Positions 37,941 to 50,669 of a stretch of 64,000 nt of DNA are shown in pieces (the first letter of the stretch is position 1; the number at the start of each line of letters is the position of its first letter). Origin of the DNA: Chiridota heheva (Eukaryota; Echinodermata; Holothuroidea; Apodida; Chiridotidae); contig JAIGNY010003759.1 of assembly GCA_020152595.1 (NCBI GenBank), positions 762,001 to 826,000 of the forward strand, read 5' to 3'. Under the pieces are notes generated by a model. The model was not told the origin of the DNA. It ran no database searches and worked only from the letters and a program-made list of their open reading frames with translations. The translations under genes and the position numbers were made by a program.

Positions 37941-39234
37941 CTGTGAACAAAATCATAAACATAATGAATATATGCATTTTTATATATATACACAGTGAAT
38001 TGGTTTACTTTCCCAGATCTTTAGGCCTCCCCCTTGAGACAAAGCTGGCCCTCTCTTGCCCTGCCAACATTAACATCCTGACGTGTCACTGTTCAGAGGG
38101 AACATTAACTAGAAAAGGTATCAAAATCATTTTTTGTTGTTGTCTGATTAAAATCGAAACATTTTTGTATTATTCTGACATGCAATCCTAATGCAGTGCC
38201 ATCATAAACATTGGTGTACTCTTTCACACATACACCATTTGAAGCAAGAAATAACAAACAATAATGTATGTGTCAAGTCAATTTTCTGAAAATATAAAAT
38301 GGAATAACTATGAAACCAGTTTTTATATTAATTCAATCTTTTTTTAGATTGATCACACAATATCATTTTTTCAATCAATTCTGCATAATCAAGATTATGA
38401 GATTTCGCATTATTTAATCAATGTATTCTGATGTTTTCAACTGATTCTTTTACAACAGGTTCCATGTTTTTCCTGCATTATGATTCTTCAACAGTAATTA
38501 CTATAGGCGGCACTTTTTCATGATAATTAATTATTCATATTGGTAATATAAAGAGTTCTTCTTTTAGACGATCATGGGCGGAATTTTCCTGCCGAAAGTG
38601 GGGTGGCAACGTCAAAATGCAAAGGGAATGCAAAGGGAGGAAGGAGGGGAGGGGGGAATCACACTAAAATGCAAAAAATCACCAAACCAAAAAAACAAAT
38701 TTGTAAAAAAGTGAGGGGGCAAGAACCCCCTTGCCCCCTCAAATCTTGCCTATGCAGATGATGATAGACTTTGAAAAAAAAATTGTGCTTTGAAATGCTG
38801 TTTGACACCTCTGTTGATATGATGCACTTTGGACAGAAGGTCAAAAAACATGGCATAAATATTCAATTTGAAATAAAAATCTTCATTGATCCATCAAAAC
38901 AATTTTGCAGAATCGATCAGCTGAACCTCTCTCCATTCAACCTAAAATGCGAAAACCAATTCAGTCAAATTTGCTCGTAAAGTTCATCTTCCTTTTGAAG
39001 AGCATCATAAAGTTTAAGCCCCAGGTTACATTAATTCCTTACCTAACACCACTCCACAAAGTACTGACTTTGGGCAGCCAAAGAAACCTGACCTATATGC
39101 AAAGTTGAAGTGAAGCCTACAATTGTAAAATTAACATCAGCAGAACATGTTCCTGCAAAGTGTTAAGATTTTATTTATCTAACTTCAAACTGACTTTATA
39201 TGTTTAGTCTGAAAACACACAGTATTCAATGTAT

Positions 39235-39450
39235 AAAGCACCCTGCTCTTATAAGCATCCACCCAACATTTTTGACTAATAACATCATTTATTTGATTGA
39301 TTTCAAGACTTAAAATATTTTGTATCTGACACTCACAATGTTTTGTGATGGTTATTGTGGGGCTGGTATAAAACCAGTTCACACAATGCATTATGTATAT
39401 TTACCAGGAAGAAACTTTGGGCCTAAAAAGTGGTGCAATTTTTTTTTGTA
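39235..39450. repeat. Dispersed repeat, copy 2
   Basis: Matches the start of the window (1-275) in the same orientation. It sits inside the first copy of the segmental duplication and is absent from the second, so it arrived after the duplication or was lost from the other copy. Confidence 0.7.
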
Positions 39451-39737
39451 AGCATCGGATGATTGCCGCTAATTCAAAATACACCACATGTTAAAGAATT
39501 AAACAAAAAAGACCAAAAATCAAATTGCTAAGATGGGAAATAAGTGACTTTGTACAAAATACCCAACTTGAAACCGACTTTGTAATTTTACTTTGTGCAC
39601 ACACTTAAGACATTCAAGTACAGCAATGTTTTGGATTTATTTGATCTGAAAAAAAATTATTACTGTAAAATACCATTAAAAAACATTTGGCAAATACAAA
39701 AACTTGAAAAAATGCCAGCTGTCCATAGCACATTAAA

Positions 39738-39912
39738 TTGCATAGCATAGCATAGCAAGGTTTAAGATCCCGAAAGCATCAGGTGCTGGACATTATATCA
39801 AGACGACCATGGCCTTTGATAACCAGTTGTGAACTCACTGGATGCAGACCCACTGGGATACAAACCTGGGACATGTGGATGAGAGGACAAAGCACTAACC
39901 ACAGAGGTCTGT
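39738..39912 (-). mobile_element. tRNA-derived SINE, copy 2
   Basis: On the minus strand it has the tRNA-like head (GTGGTTAGTGCTTTGTCC), then a degenerate B box, the core GAACTCACTGG / CTGGTTATCAAAGGC (here with small changes) and the tail GATGCTTTCGGGAT. It ends in (CTATG)n-like repeats. The head is partly degraded: the A-box side reads CTCTGTGGTTAG with a short deletion. Confidence 0.85.
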
Positions 39913-40424
39913 AAGTTTGCTTATCAGAGACCACTCAACCAAGCAGACTTTGGACAGCCAACTAGTGGAACCTGACCTATTTGCAAAGTTGAAGCAAATC
40001 CTGCAAATACAAAATTAACATCAGCAGAACATGTTGCTGCAAAGTGCAAAGGTTTTTCTTACTTAAAGCCTACTTTATAATTTTAGTCGGAAACCGGCAT
40101 GTACAACAGATTTGATCTAAAATAAAATGTTGAAAATTTCACCAAAACTTGAATGGTTAGATGGAAGATACATGACTTTGTACAAAATACCTAAGTTGAA
40201 ACAGACTTTGTGAATTTACTCTGTGTATACACATAAGATGTTAGAATACAGCAGATTTTTAAATATTTGATCTGAAAAAATTACCCGATGCAAAATACCA
40301 TCAAAAAAGGCTCAGGAAATATAAAATTTGAATACTGATAAACACCAGCAGTAATTAGGGTTTCTTTAAAGAAGCACTCAACCCAGATGCAAAGGAGCAT
40401 CATTCCAGAGTTCCTAAATCTTCA

Positions 40425-41095
40425 AATACTAATTCTCTGGCACAAAACACATCTGACTATCATCAAAGCATCTGAATATTCAAATACTAATTCTTTAGCA
40501 CACAAAACATCTGACTATCATCAAAACGTCTGAATTTTCAAGTACTACTTCTCTAGCACACAGCACATCTGACTATTATCAAAGCATCTGAATATTCAAA
40601 TACTAATTCTCTGGCACACAACACATCTGACTATCATCAAAGCATCTGAATATTCAAATACTAATTCTCTAGCACACAATACATCTGACTATCATCAAAG
40701 CATCTGAATATTCAAATACTAATTCTCTAGCACACAACACATCTGACTATCAAAGCATCTGAATATTCAAATACTAATTCTCTGGCACACAACACATCTG
40801 ACCATCATTAAAGCATCTGAATATTCAAATACTAATTCTCTGGCACACAACACATCTGACTATCATCAAAGCATCTGAATATTCAAATACTTATTCTCTA
40901 GCACACAAAGCATCTGAATATTCAAATACTAATTCTCTAGCACACAACACCTCTGACTATCATCAAAAAGCATCTGAATATATCATCAAGCATCTTAATA
41001 TTTAAATACTAATTCTCTGGCACACAACACATCTGACTATCATCAAAGCATCTGAATATTCAAGTACTAATTCTCTGGCACACTACACATCACTA
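40425..41095. repeat. 58-bp minisatellite
   Basis: Eleven to twelve units built from CATCTGACTATCATCAAAGC, ATCTGAATATTCAAATACTA and ATTCTCTGGCACACAACA. A few units carry internal deletions. No coding frame is maintained. Confidence 0.95.
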
Positions 41096-41164
41096 TCATG
41101 ATCAGAGTATACTCAATGTTTTCCCATTAGCTGTTACTTCTATTGTCCTCCTCAATGGGTTAGC

Positions 41165-41445
41165 ATAGCACGGGTGTAGCCGGGGGTTGGTGGGGAGGAG
41201 GGTTGATTAGGGGAAGGGGGGGGGTTGACCATCCCATTTCATCCCATTATTATCGCCTCCTCAAAAGTTTTGCTAAAAGGTTTATAAATTTTTGTTAAAA
41301 GGTCCTGATTTTGCTGCAACAATCTTTTTCTTGCTCTTCAGTAAAATTTATCCTCCAAACAGTTTAAAGAGTTTTTGATTTTTTTTATGCAATTGTTTTC
41401 GTTTTCAACCCCATTTAATCTAAAAAGCTGGCTACACCCTTGCAA
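41165..41445. repeat. Dispersed repeat, related to 62750-63050
   Basis: Starts CGGGTGTAGCCGGGGGTTGG and ends AAAGCTGGCTACACCC, so its ends form a short inverted pair (GGGTGTAGCC / GGCTACACCC). The interior TTTTGCTAAAAGG, GTCCTGATTTTG and CAGTAAAATTT words recur in order at 62750-63050. A MITE is likely. Confidence 0.65.
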
Positions 41446-41449
41446 AGCT

Positions 41450-42820
41450 GTGATTAACAGCAAAAATAAACATAAGCAAAATTTGCCAACCACAGATGTG
41501 GGAAGGGGGAAGGGGGGAGGGGTGATAAAATACCTCTAAAAAAAAAAAAAGATACACATATGGAAAAAAGACAACCCCCTCAAAAAAAAAAAAAAATCCC
41601 AAATCCCGTCTATGGAAAGTTGGAAACAAACATAGCTAGTTAAAATCCACAAAAATTGCAGCCACACTTTTTCGTTGAGTGTTCTTTCCAAGATAACAGT
41701 CTAGCTGTAATGAAACAGTTTACACCACCAAAAATCCCATAAACCTTAGTTAAAATAAAATTCTTTATATGGACAAAGAAAAATTACTATTCCTTATATG
41801 GACAAACGCAAAATTATTATTAATGGCATATATCCTTGGGAAATTAAGGATTTTCCTTCAAATATAGTTTGCCTCTGGAAATAATTCCTCTGCTATTAGC
41901 TTTTGCTAGTTTGCTTTAAAGCCGCAGAGTAAATGCATCTTCATCATTCCCCTGAGGAAGGAATAAATATTAATATAACTTTCCTGACTTTTCATTAATG
42001 GAAGAATGTTTGAATGATACATCTGGAAAGATCTGGTAATTAACCTCATTAAAAAGATGGCAAATAACTTAATATTCCAAAGTGCACATCTAACCTATGA
42101 TATACATACAGAATATGTCTTGGAATGTTACGTGCTCGCATTAAAGAAGAGTTGTAATTCTCTGGATAAATCCTAATATTGGAATAAACTGCTATACAGA
42201 ACTTAAAATATGTTTACTATGCATTTCTTAGATTATCATTTGTCATATTTTTAAATTCTTGGTACTAAAATTTCATTTTAACTACAAATTTTACAAAAAA
42301 TATTAACAATTATAATGATATAAAACAGAATTGATAAAATCCTCAAAAATTCTGAAGATTTTCAGCTATTTTAATCATGGAATTTAGTTGTATTACAAGA
42401 AACACATTTGGCCAAGTTTGTTCTGCTTTAACCACATCTCTTACAAGACTACTGTAGTGGCTTGAAGTGTTACAGCATGAGAGGTTTAAAACATGCAAAA
42501 TACATCAAAAGAAGATTAACATTTTACCTTCTATCTAAATGCACAATTTTTATCGATCATATAAACTTCAGCGATCATTTTCTTATAATACGGATGATCA
42601 GGTTTGTGGAACGGAGTGGTCATCTAAGAACTTGAGATGTCAAAATTAAACTTAGAAGGGGAAGATATGTTGCGATAGATAATGAAAATATGAGAAAACT
42701 CTTTTCATAAGATTGTTCCACATTGAAGCAAATTTCTTATATGGGTTTTAAATTTCAAATCTAACAACTAAATCAGTAAAAGTATCCAGCAATTCGGAAG
42801 GTGTTGAAGTTGATGGCAAT
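41450..42820. other. No gene recognised
   Basis: AT-rich intronic or intergenic sequence with A-runs at 41541-41553 and 41584-41596. Confidence 0.45.
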
Positions 42821-42824
42821 GTAT

Positions 42825-42940
42825 TTTAAAGAAATTTCATTAAAGTCTTTTACTATTGAAATTATTTTTCCTCATTAACTTCCTCCAGGTAGTAAATTAT
42901 AATTACTGTAACTAGATTCTGTTTGACTGATAAGCCAAAA
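42825..42940. mobile_element. MITE family A, internal fragment
   Basis: Matches the interior of family A (TTTTTCCTCATTAACTTCCT, CCAGGTAGTAAATTATAATT, ACTAGATTCTGTTT) without either terminus. Confidence 0.65.
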
Positions 42941-43097
42941 ATTAAAATTAAGTACTACATGAATGCCTAGAAAATTTGCTGACAGAATGATGATTTATTT
43001 AAGGAGGTGGAGTAGGATGTGGAAGTGTACATGCCCTCACTCCATGGCCCTATTCACATACCTGCTAGGTTATAGAACATCCCCCCCCCAAAAAAAA

Positions 43098-43695
<598 letters not shown>

Positions 43696-43914
43696 ATATA
43701 TATAATAATCAGGTATCAGTTCAGGAAAAAGTGCTCAATAGAGTGCTCAATATATAAAAAAAAAATTAGAGCTCAATAGAAAATATGATTCTTACACTCG
43801 TAGTATTGCTGTTGCTGTTACTCAGTTTCATGTTTCGATAGCAATCGTCGGACAGGTTATGACATGTTAGAATAGGTTCTGATATATTTTAGTTTGCATT
43901 TGGTTATCTTTTTC

Positions 43915-44760
43915 GTTTGGTTATCTCTTTCGTTTGTTTCTATAGCGACATTTCGACAGGAGCCCAGTTCTTTTGTTCAATAGACTGGGGTTCCTCAACC
44001 TAAGTATTTCTAGTTTCTCTTCAATGCAGAGATTACACTATCCAATTTACACATTTGTGTATTCAAATTTTTCAGGATTTGTCAAGAGATGTTGTAGCTT
44101 TTGCCTTCTTTCTTAAGAGCCCATACATGCTCAGATATTTCTGTTTCTTCCGCGTGTTTTTCATGTTTGAATGATTTCTTTAAAGACCCTCCTGCCAATC
44201 CGATGTACGTTTTTTGTTCATCACCCACCGTTACGTCTGCCATGTATACTAATGCCTCTGTCAAGCACGTTCATTTCATTTCAGGGGACAGTTTGTTTTG
44301 TCCCTGCAGTTGCATGTTCTTTGGTCAGTGTCTTTGTTAGCATATGCAATTATTTGGGTGTTGTGGGATTTGCATCTTCTTTTTAGTTCTGTAACTGGTT
44401 TTCAGGGTTTTTCTGTTGAATATTTTGGGCAGTTTATGTCTGGTGGAAAGTGCTTCGTAATTAATTTGATGAAGGTTCCCCCACTGTTCCATTTCACTGT
44501 CTTACTGAAGGGGGTATTAAACCAAATTATTTTCCTTGCACGGTTCTTTGATTTTGGAGCTGTTTTTTCAGTTGAGGGTGTGAAAGTGATGAATTCATTG
44601 TATACGCTAGTACTTCAGGCTTCATTGTATGTGGGGGCGGCTTGGGTGAAGGTTTCATTGTTTGAAGATAGTGATGAAATCTGTTTACCAATAGAGCTGG
44701 GATTGTGCTTGATGATTGTTGGTGAGTGGTTTGACTGAGTGTTTATATAAACCGGTTGGT
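43915..44760 (-). mobile_element. Penelope-like element, 3' part with GIY-YIG endonuclease
   Basis: Minus-strand translation in several frames gives the C-terminal portion of a Penelope-like polyprotein. The connector at 44540-44750 carries KHNPSSIGKQISSLSSNNET and YNEA. Then RKIIWFNTPFS and FIKLITKHFPP follow at 44400-44540. Next comes a cysteine motif CNCRDKTNCPL near 44300. The GIY-YIG domain (MADVTVGDEQKTYIGLAGG, SEHVWALKKEG) is at 44082-44270, and the terminal LLNKRTGLLSKCRYRNKRKR ends at a stop near 43921. The reverse transcriptase core is absent. Frameshifts and a TGA where Trp is expected after SYNIS show it is inactive. Confidence 0.88.
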
Positions 44761-45172
44761 TGTTTGGCTTCATGTGTGGTTTGTGTGTACCAGTGCTCAA
44801 GTTTAAATTCCATCTAAATAGTTGACTGACGTTAGATTGGTTTCAACAGTAGTCCTGTAAATATAAATATTTATTTGAAAAGGACAAAGCTCAAAAGAAT
44901 TCAATTTTAAATTGATTTATCAGAAAGAAGGATTATTCTAGTTTGAAATTTTAGTATGTTTTGTCATCACTTCCATGAGTTTTAAAAACACAACAAATAC
45001 TGGGGAATGATAAGAGAGGCATTTCCTACAAGAAGTACAAAGTGTTCGAGCCTGCAAGGCTTACAGTTTAAACTATGACAAATTCATCAGAAGAAGATGA
45101 CTTTTTGTTGTTCATCATAATGAAGAATTTCTTTGATGTATGGGTATTAAGATTTGCCTATTAGAAAGATTT

Positions 45173-45732
45173 TGAAAGGATTAGCTGAGGGGTCAAGCAA
45201 GTGTTATCTTATATAAAAGAGGTTTCAAAAGACAGGAAATGATGAAGAAACTACTTGTATATCTTATTCTGCTAAGGAGATATTGGAACTTTAAGCTCCA
45301 TCTTATCTTTGTAGAAATGACTGGTGATCTCTCTTATCCTTACATTCTTAGCAATTGTTAATGTATTTTACAGAAATTTCATTTAACTCTTTTACTTACT
45401 CTTCAAATTATATTTTCGCAAAACTTCCTCCAGGTGGTAAATTATAATTACCATAACAAGATTCTGTTTAACTGACATACCCAATGAATGGATTTTAAGC
45501 AACAAAATCGCAGGACAAAATATTATAGAATACATAAAGACTGAGGAATCTGAAGATGTGATGTCACAACTAGTCTGATTTCATTCGTTTCTGCATATAA
45601 AGACCATAACTTTAAACTTAAATATCTCCTTAATGGAAAAAGATGTTTGAATGCTTTCTTCATCATTTTGTTTCTTTTTAATTCCACTTTCATATAAGAT
45701 GAACTTGCATGACCACTAAACTAATCCTTTAA
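45173..45732. mobile_element. MITE family A, copy 4
   Basis: Full-length family A structure. The left end is AGGATTAGCTGAGGGGTCAA and the right end CATGACCACTAAACTAATCC, followed by TTTAA. The right flank keeps TTAA while the left flank reads TGAA. Confidence 0.8.
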
Positions 45733-45944
45733 TTTTGGGTATTCCAGTCCCGATGTCCTTGTGCATTGATATACGCTGATATTTAAAACGAAGAAATAAT
45801 CACTGGATATATATTACTCAGGAAGGTAGATAGGCAAAACTCGGGAATGTCCTATGTATTCATTATGGTTGCCATGGCAACATCACTACTGAAAGGTCAT
45901 ACTACCGCACATTCTCCAATTTGTTTTTAACACTAAAAGTAGCT

Positions 45945-46130
45945 TAGATATTTCTTGTCTACAAAATGATTTCAGTCATTTCTACACACTTCTGATTAGA
46001 TTTTAACCTTAAATGTCTCCTAAATGGAAAAAAATGGGAAAAAAGAAAGAAAAAAGAGAAATGAATGCTTTTCCCACCATTTTTATTTCTGTTAGAGTCC
46101 TCTGTCATTATATGATGGAACATGTGCCGG
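45945..46130. mobile_element. MITE family A, right-arm fragment
   Basis: Matches the right arm of family A (TTTCAGTCATTTCTACACA, then GAATGCTTT-CCACCATTTT and TAGAGTCCTCTGTCAT) with substitutions. The left part is missing. Confidence 0.6.
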
Positions 46131-46182
46131 TGAAGTAAACATAGGTCCTTTGAGTTGCTTTAAATGATTGCATGGTATGTGT

Positions 46183-47837
46183 CAGGGTTGGGGCCAATTG
46201 TAATTGTGTAATTAATTACAATTATGCTGTAATTGTATTTGACAATTTCTGGGCAGCTGTAATTGTAATTGAACTAAAAAATTGATGTAATTAAAATATT
46301 TGCAGGTAATTACAAGTTAATCAATACAATTCTTCTTTATAATTTTGTTTCTTTCTGGAACTCTATTAGTCATAAGACTCCTTGAAATCAGTCATTAAAT
46401 ACTGTTTCCTGTTAATGAAAACTCCCTTAAATATTGTTTAACTTCCTGTATAAAAAAAAGAAGAAAAAAGTACCTTTGTTTTTACTGCATCAATTCTGAC
46501 AGATAAAGGACTAGCTTTTAATTGCACAGAGAGCTTTCAAATCTATATTCAGTTGTATGAATAGGGCTCAGGAGCCTTCTATTCAAGTTTCTTGAAACAA
46601 ATTGGCAATTATTTTTTAATATGCTTTCTTTTTCTGCCAGTCTGAAAAGAGACATTTGTAGGAGAATTAATTTTCTTAGACATGCTGGAAATATTGCCTA
46701 ACTCAGATGATGCATTGCAGCTTGATACTGTAGTTGTTCAATTTCCATGTTTTTAACATGGTAGGTGTCTGCATTTGAAACTGCAAGATGATACAGCATA
46801 TCATATTATTTACATTTAGCGAGTGTTGGAAAGGTTACTTTTGCTTTTTATCACCAATTGGTAGCCTATTGATCTTATAAGTAAGACTTTGATCAATTTT
46901 GTGTATTCTTCACAATTCCTGTCCAAAAAATAAAACAAACAAAAACTAAGAAGATGCAAATTAAATTAATATAACTGGAAAAGTTCATTTCAGTTTATTT
47001 AATGCATATATGCAACACTAGAATTTTTTTCAATAGCTGGTGCTTGAAGTTTGCTTAATAATGTCAAGTTGCTGAACTGAAAAAATGTAATGTATCAAAC
47101 AAGAAATGGAGACAATGACAATACTCTTAACAAACTTACAAGTATTTGAGAATTGATCTTCCTGACAATGTCAAATGTCATTTGAAATCTTCACATCAAA
47201 AGACTTTCCTACTTAAAGAGCAATGCAGCTTACATGTCTTAGATACTAATACTTACATGAAAGTCATAAAAGTCCCAAAAGCAAGTTTAATATTTTTTTT
47301 AGTTTACACCATTTGAATAAAGTTTTGATAAAATGTAAATTACTTTGTTTTTCTTTTTCTTGTGTCTATTCATTTAATGTATATGAACTTATGTTTCCCA
47401 GATTATGATAAAAGAACAAAATGGAATAAGTCATCCACAAATTTTTCTCATAAAATTTTCTTTCTTTAGGTACTCAGGTTTGGTTTTTTTCTTTTCAAAA
47501 AGGAACAGAACATAGGAGGGTGCAAAGGGAGCCTTTTATCTGCCTGCATGACAAACATACATGTATATGTTTACACTTCTATATCAATAGAAATGCAGAA
47601 CAATTATGTATACATGATCATGAGATATGCTCCATTCATTAAAAATGATCAATCTTAAAGTGCCCAAGCCCTACACATCATTTAAAAGGTCATAACAAAT
47701 TTAAGCTCTGTAATTGTAAATAAAAAAAAAAAATGTAATTGTAATTGAAAATTTCCAGGAAGCTGTAATTGTAATTGAAAATTTTCAGAGAAAATAATTG
47801 TAATTGTTATTAATGTTTGTAATTGACCCCAACCCTG
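46183..47837. mobile_element. Non-autonomous hAT-type element
   Basis: The element starts CAGGGTTGGGG and ends with the exact reverse complement CCCCAACCCTG. It is flanked on both sides by the identical 8-bp word GTATGTGT (46175-46182 and 47838-47845). An 8-bp duplication and CAGGG-type ends are diagnostic of the hAT superfamily. Both subterminal regions are rich in TGTAATTG repeats, a likely transposase-binding array. No transposase frame is present in the 1.65-kb interior. Confidence 0.9.
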
Positions 47838-48411
47838 GTATGTGTCAATCTGACTGCAGAGTATAGTCAGACATGGAAGGAAATTTTTACAAACAAATCT
47901 CATTTCCACTCCGACAAGTCATACATAAGAACAACTGTTTCACGCACCCATTAACACTTTTAATCTCCCAAACAGAATGAAAGTCTTGATTTTTGTCATT
48001 TTCTGTGTGTGGCAAAGGCCCTTTTGTCTCAGGAGAATTATCAATAAATACTACACTTCATTTGACAATCCATAAAAACGTGTCTCACATTTTTCTTATT
48101 TTGAGAAAAAGAAAAAATACATTGCATGTTAGGGACTGACAAATTAACAACAATATCAACTTGCCAGCTGGGCAGGGAAACATGAATTTGTAATTAACCT
48201 GAAAGTAAAAAAGGTTGTCTGTGGAATTTGTTTGTATACATGCAATGAAACTTTTGCTGAAAACTAGTAAATATCATTAGTTCTGGGCATGGTTGTCCCG
48301 TGCAGCGGCACGTAAGATTTGTCAAATCCTGATTATCACTGCCATATTAAAACAACCCTTGAGCCAAAATGTAAACAATAGGTGGGACTGACATCAATGA
48401 AAGAATTGAAA

Positions 48412-48899
48412 GGGTCATTTCTACATCAGTTTACACAAAAAAATTCAATTTAACACACCTCCGACTTAGATTTTGATGAAATTTGGTGTGTTTGATTGCT
48501 ATCTTGGGAAATGGGAAAATCTCAAATTTAAGCAAAATCGGATCTTACGTTAAAAAGCTATGACCTTCTAAATATGGCCAAAAGTCGCTAAAATGGGCGT
48601 GGTCAACGATTTTGAAAGATCCATAACTCAAAAAGTACACGTCTTAATTTACAATTAGTTTTAACATAGCAGGTATTTAAAAATTACCTTTTCACCTTTC
48701 CTTTGACCTTGTGAAAAGTCTTTTTTCCTCTCTGTAATATGTCACCTTGAAATTCATATATATATTTCCAGAGTTTTTTTTTCTTTCCCTTATGTTTCAA
48801 ATATGCATTTGAGACTTTTTTATAAAGCTACATGACACAGCGCAATTTATTCCATTGATAAAATTGCACATAAAGAAAGCGACATGCTTTGATGTCCAT
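48412..48899. repeat. Left arm of the long inverted repeat
   Basis: About 488 bp, from GGGTCATTTC to TTTGATGTCCAT. It is the inverted counterpart of 52747-53340, imperfect throughout. Confidence 0.85.
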
Positions 48900-49079
48900 A
48901 ATTTTGCACTCTAGCAGTTGCACAAAGCCAGAAAACATTCATATATCTACAGGGGTGCATGAAGTTCATATGAAACAAATGTCCAGAGACTCAACCATTT
49001 TTTTAAATAAAGCAGTTATGTTGTCCTCATCATGTTTTAAAAGGATGTATTTGCTGGAAGATGAAGAATTCAAGAAAGG

Positions 49080-50105
49080 CTTCAACAACACACAATATGT
49101 CCTCCTAGATGGAATTCAGCATTTGTCTTCACGTTCTTGCCAATGAAATTGTCATTGGCCCACGTGGATGCATAAAATGTGCAAGGTAATCCTCATAATC
49201 TTTCAGTCCTTCTTCAACCAGCCCTATCCACCATGTTGAAACGAAAACACACAACACAAAATTACTTTTAACAAATTAATCTTGATTTTGTGATCCTCTG
49301 CATGATTTTTGTGTGCCTCAAGATGCACTTGCTTTGGTTTGTCAGTTTGTGAAATTGAGGAATCCGTCAGATTTGGAAACAAAACGATGAAATTGCCATG
49401 TGACTTTGACTGTCGTTGCATGAAGAAAACGTCTGTCAAGATGTGTTTCTGTTTTGCTTGATCTCTTCAACATCAATAAACAGAAATTTGATGCCTGGAA
49501 CCTCCTCAGAGCAATATTTGAACATGCAGCTTGCTGTGTGCAAAAGTTGACCATTGTATGGGTGTTTGATAATGAGTCTTCTAACTGTGGCTCCATTGCC
49601 ATCACATGCACTTTTTCCATGTGAGGCAGCGGAACAAATTCCAGATCTGAATCCAAACTGAAATCCTTTAGATGAAAGCATCAGTTGTATTTGTCCTTAT
49701 ACTGACCACCACATCCGTCATATTGTGAAATAATGATTTTTTTTAACTTTGTGGCCACTCCTCATTCAGAAAGTCAACCACATGCTTTTGAAATGCCCAC
49801 ACTGCTGTGGTTGAATATTTCCTTGCATTACTTATAATGCAGATGTTCTTGTGCACCAGCTTTCCTTCATTATCACATTTATTCTCCACAAAGGTGTGTA
49901 ATGTTGCCTGCTTGTTCTCCCAGTGAAAGCATTGGATTTTATCCTGGATTACAAATGAACATCTTAAGCAAAGTCCCCTGTAAAATAATATCTTCAAGGG
50001 GGTTTATAGATGACTTCAAGATTTCATGTAAGTGCTCTGTGCTTTGGCAGTAAAGATGTGGCATGTCAGTTTGCACAGTTGTTCCGCCAAACTTTAGATG
50101 TACTC
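49080..50105 (-). pseudogene. Decayed gene of a multi-copy invertebrate family, probable transposase
   Basis: Read on the minus strand across frameshifts, the blocks come in order. TAKAQSTYMKSLK lies near 50030. IQCFHWENKQATLHTFV then CIISNARKYSTTAVWAFQKH lie at 49750-49940. DGCGGQYKDKYN is near 49710 and ASHGKSACDGNGATVRRL near 49600. VPGIKFLFIDVEEI is near 49480, and WWIGLVEEGLKD with FMHPRGP is at about 49160-49230. The FHWENKQAT, DG-QYKN, SHGK-ACDG and FMHP-GP blocks are, from memory, the signature of uncharacterised proteins found in many copies in corals, arthropods and deuterostomes. No function is established that I can cite. The position between long inverted repeats, the multi-copy habit and the conserved acidic residues suggest a transposase, which is inference. 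Stops and shifts make this copy inactive. Confidence 0.78.
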
Positions 50106-50183
50106 GTTCACCTTAACCCTAGGCCTACCCTTTTTTGCTTTATGAAAAGAGGGAATATGGGCAAAAAAAATACTTGTAATACC

Positions 50184-50515
50184 ATCAGGGGTGTATAGGC
50201 ACTTTCAAAAAGTGGGGGCACAACCTCTTAGGGGGATCTTTTCAAGTCTTATGTCCCCTATCCCAATCTCTAGATAGAATAAATGAGCCCAAAACAACAA
50301 ACTTAAGTAAAAAGGGTGCTTGATTTTTAGAAAGAGGTACTTTCCAATGGGGGACACATTCCTCCTGTACATGGAACATACTGACAAAAGACTCAAGTTT
50401 CCTATTGGGACAGTAATTGAGGGGCACTTTTCATTTTCAAAAGGGTTAATTTTTGTGATGTTTTTGTAAAAGTAGGGAGAAAGTGCCCCCAGTTCCGACG
50501 CCTATGAATAGCATA
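50184..50515. repeat. Dispersed repeat, second copy
   Basis: Begins CAGGGGTGTATAGGCAC and ends near CCGACGCCTATG, an imperfect inverted pair. Its right half matches 35830-36055. A MITE inserted between the transposase-like relic and the LINE is likely. Confidence 0.65.
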
Positions 50516-50669
50516 GAACAATTATAGTTAACTCTTTCAGCCTCATAATGTTCCAACACAGAAAATGGGTGACACATGTACTGACTGTATTAAACAAGTC
50601 CCGGGATATTTGCTACATCTTACTAGATAAATATATGGATCTTTGTCAGGCTTTGTACAACTGCTAGAT

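Larger units (their letters stand above)
39059..40345. repeat. Segmental tandem duplication, about 885-bp offset
   Basis: Sequence from 39059 recurs from about 39944. Matching words include AACCTGACCTAT, GCAAAGTTGAAG, ACATCAGCAGAACATGTT and TGACTTTGTACAAAATACC. The first copy carries the dispersed repeat at 39235-39450, and a SINE at 39738-39912 lies before the second copy. Both insertions explain why the copies differ in length. Confidence 0.75.

Noticed and set aside
38030..38110. GC-richer block as a possible exon on the minus strand
   Set aside because: All frames between the plausible acceptor and donor contain stops.
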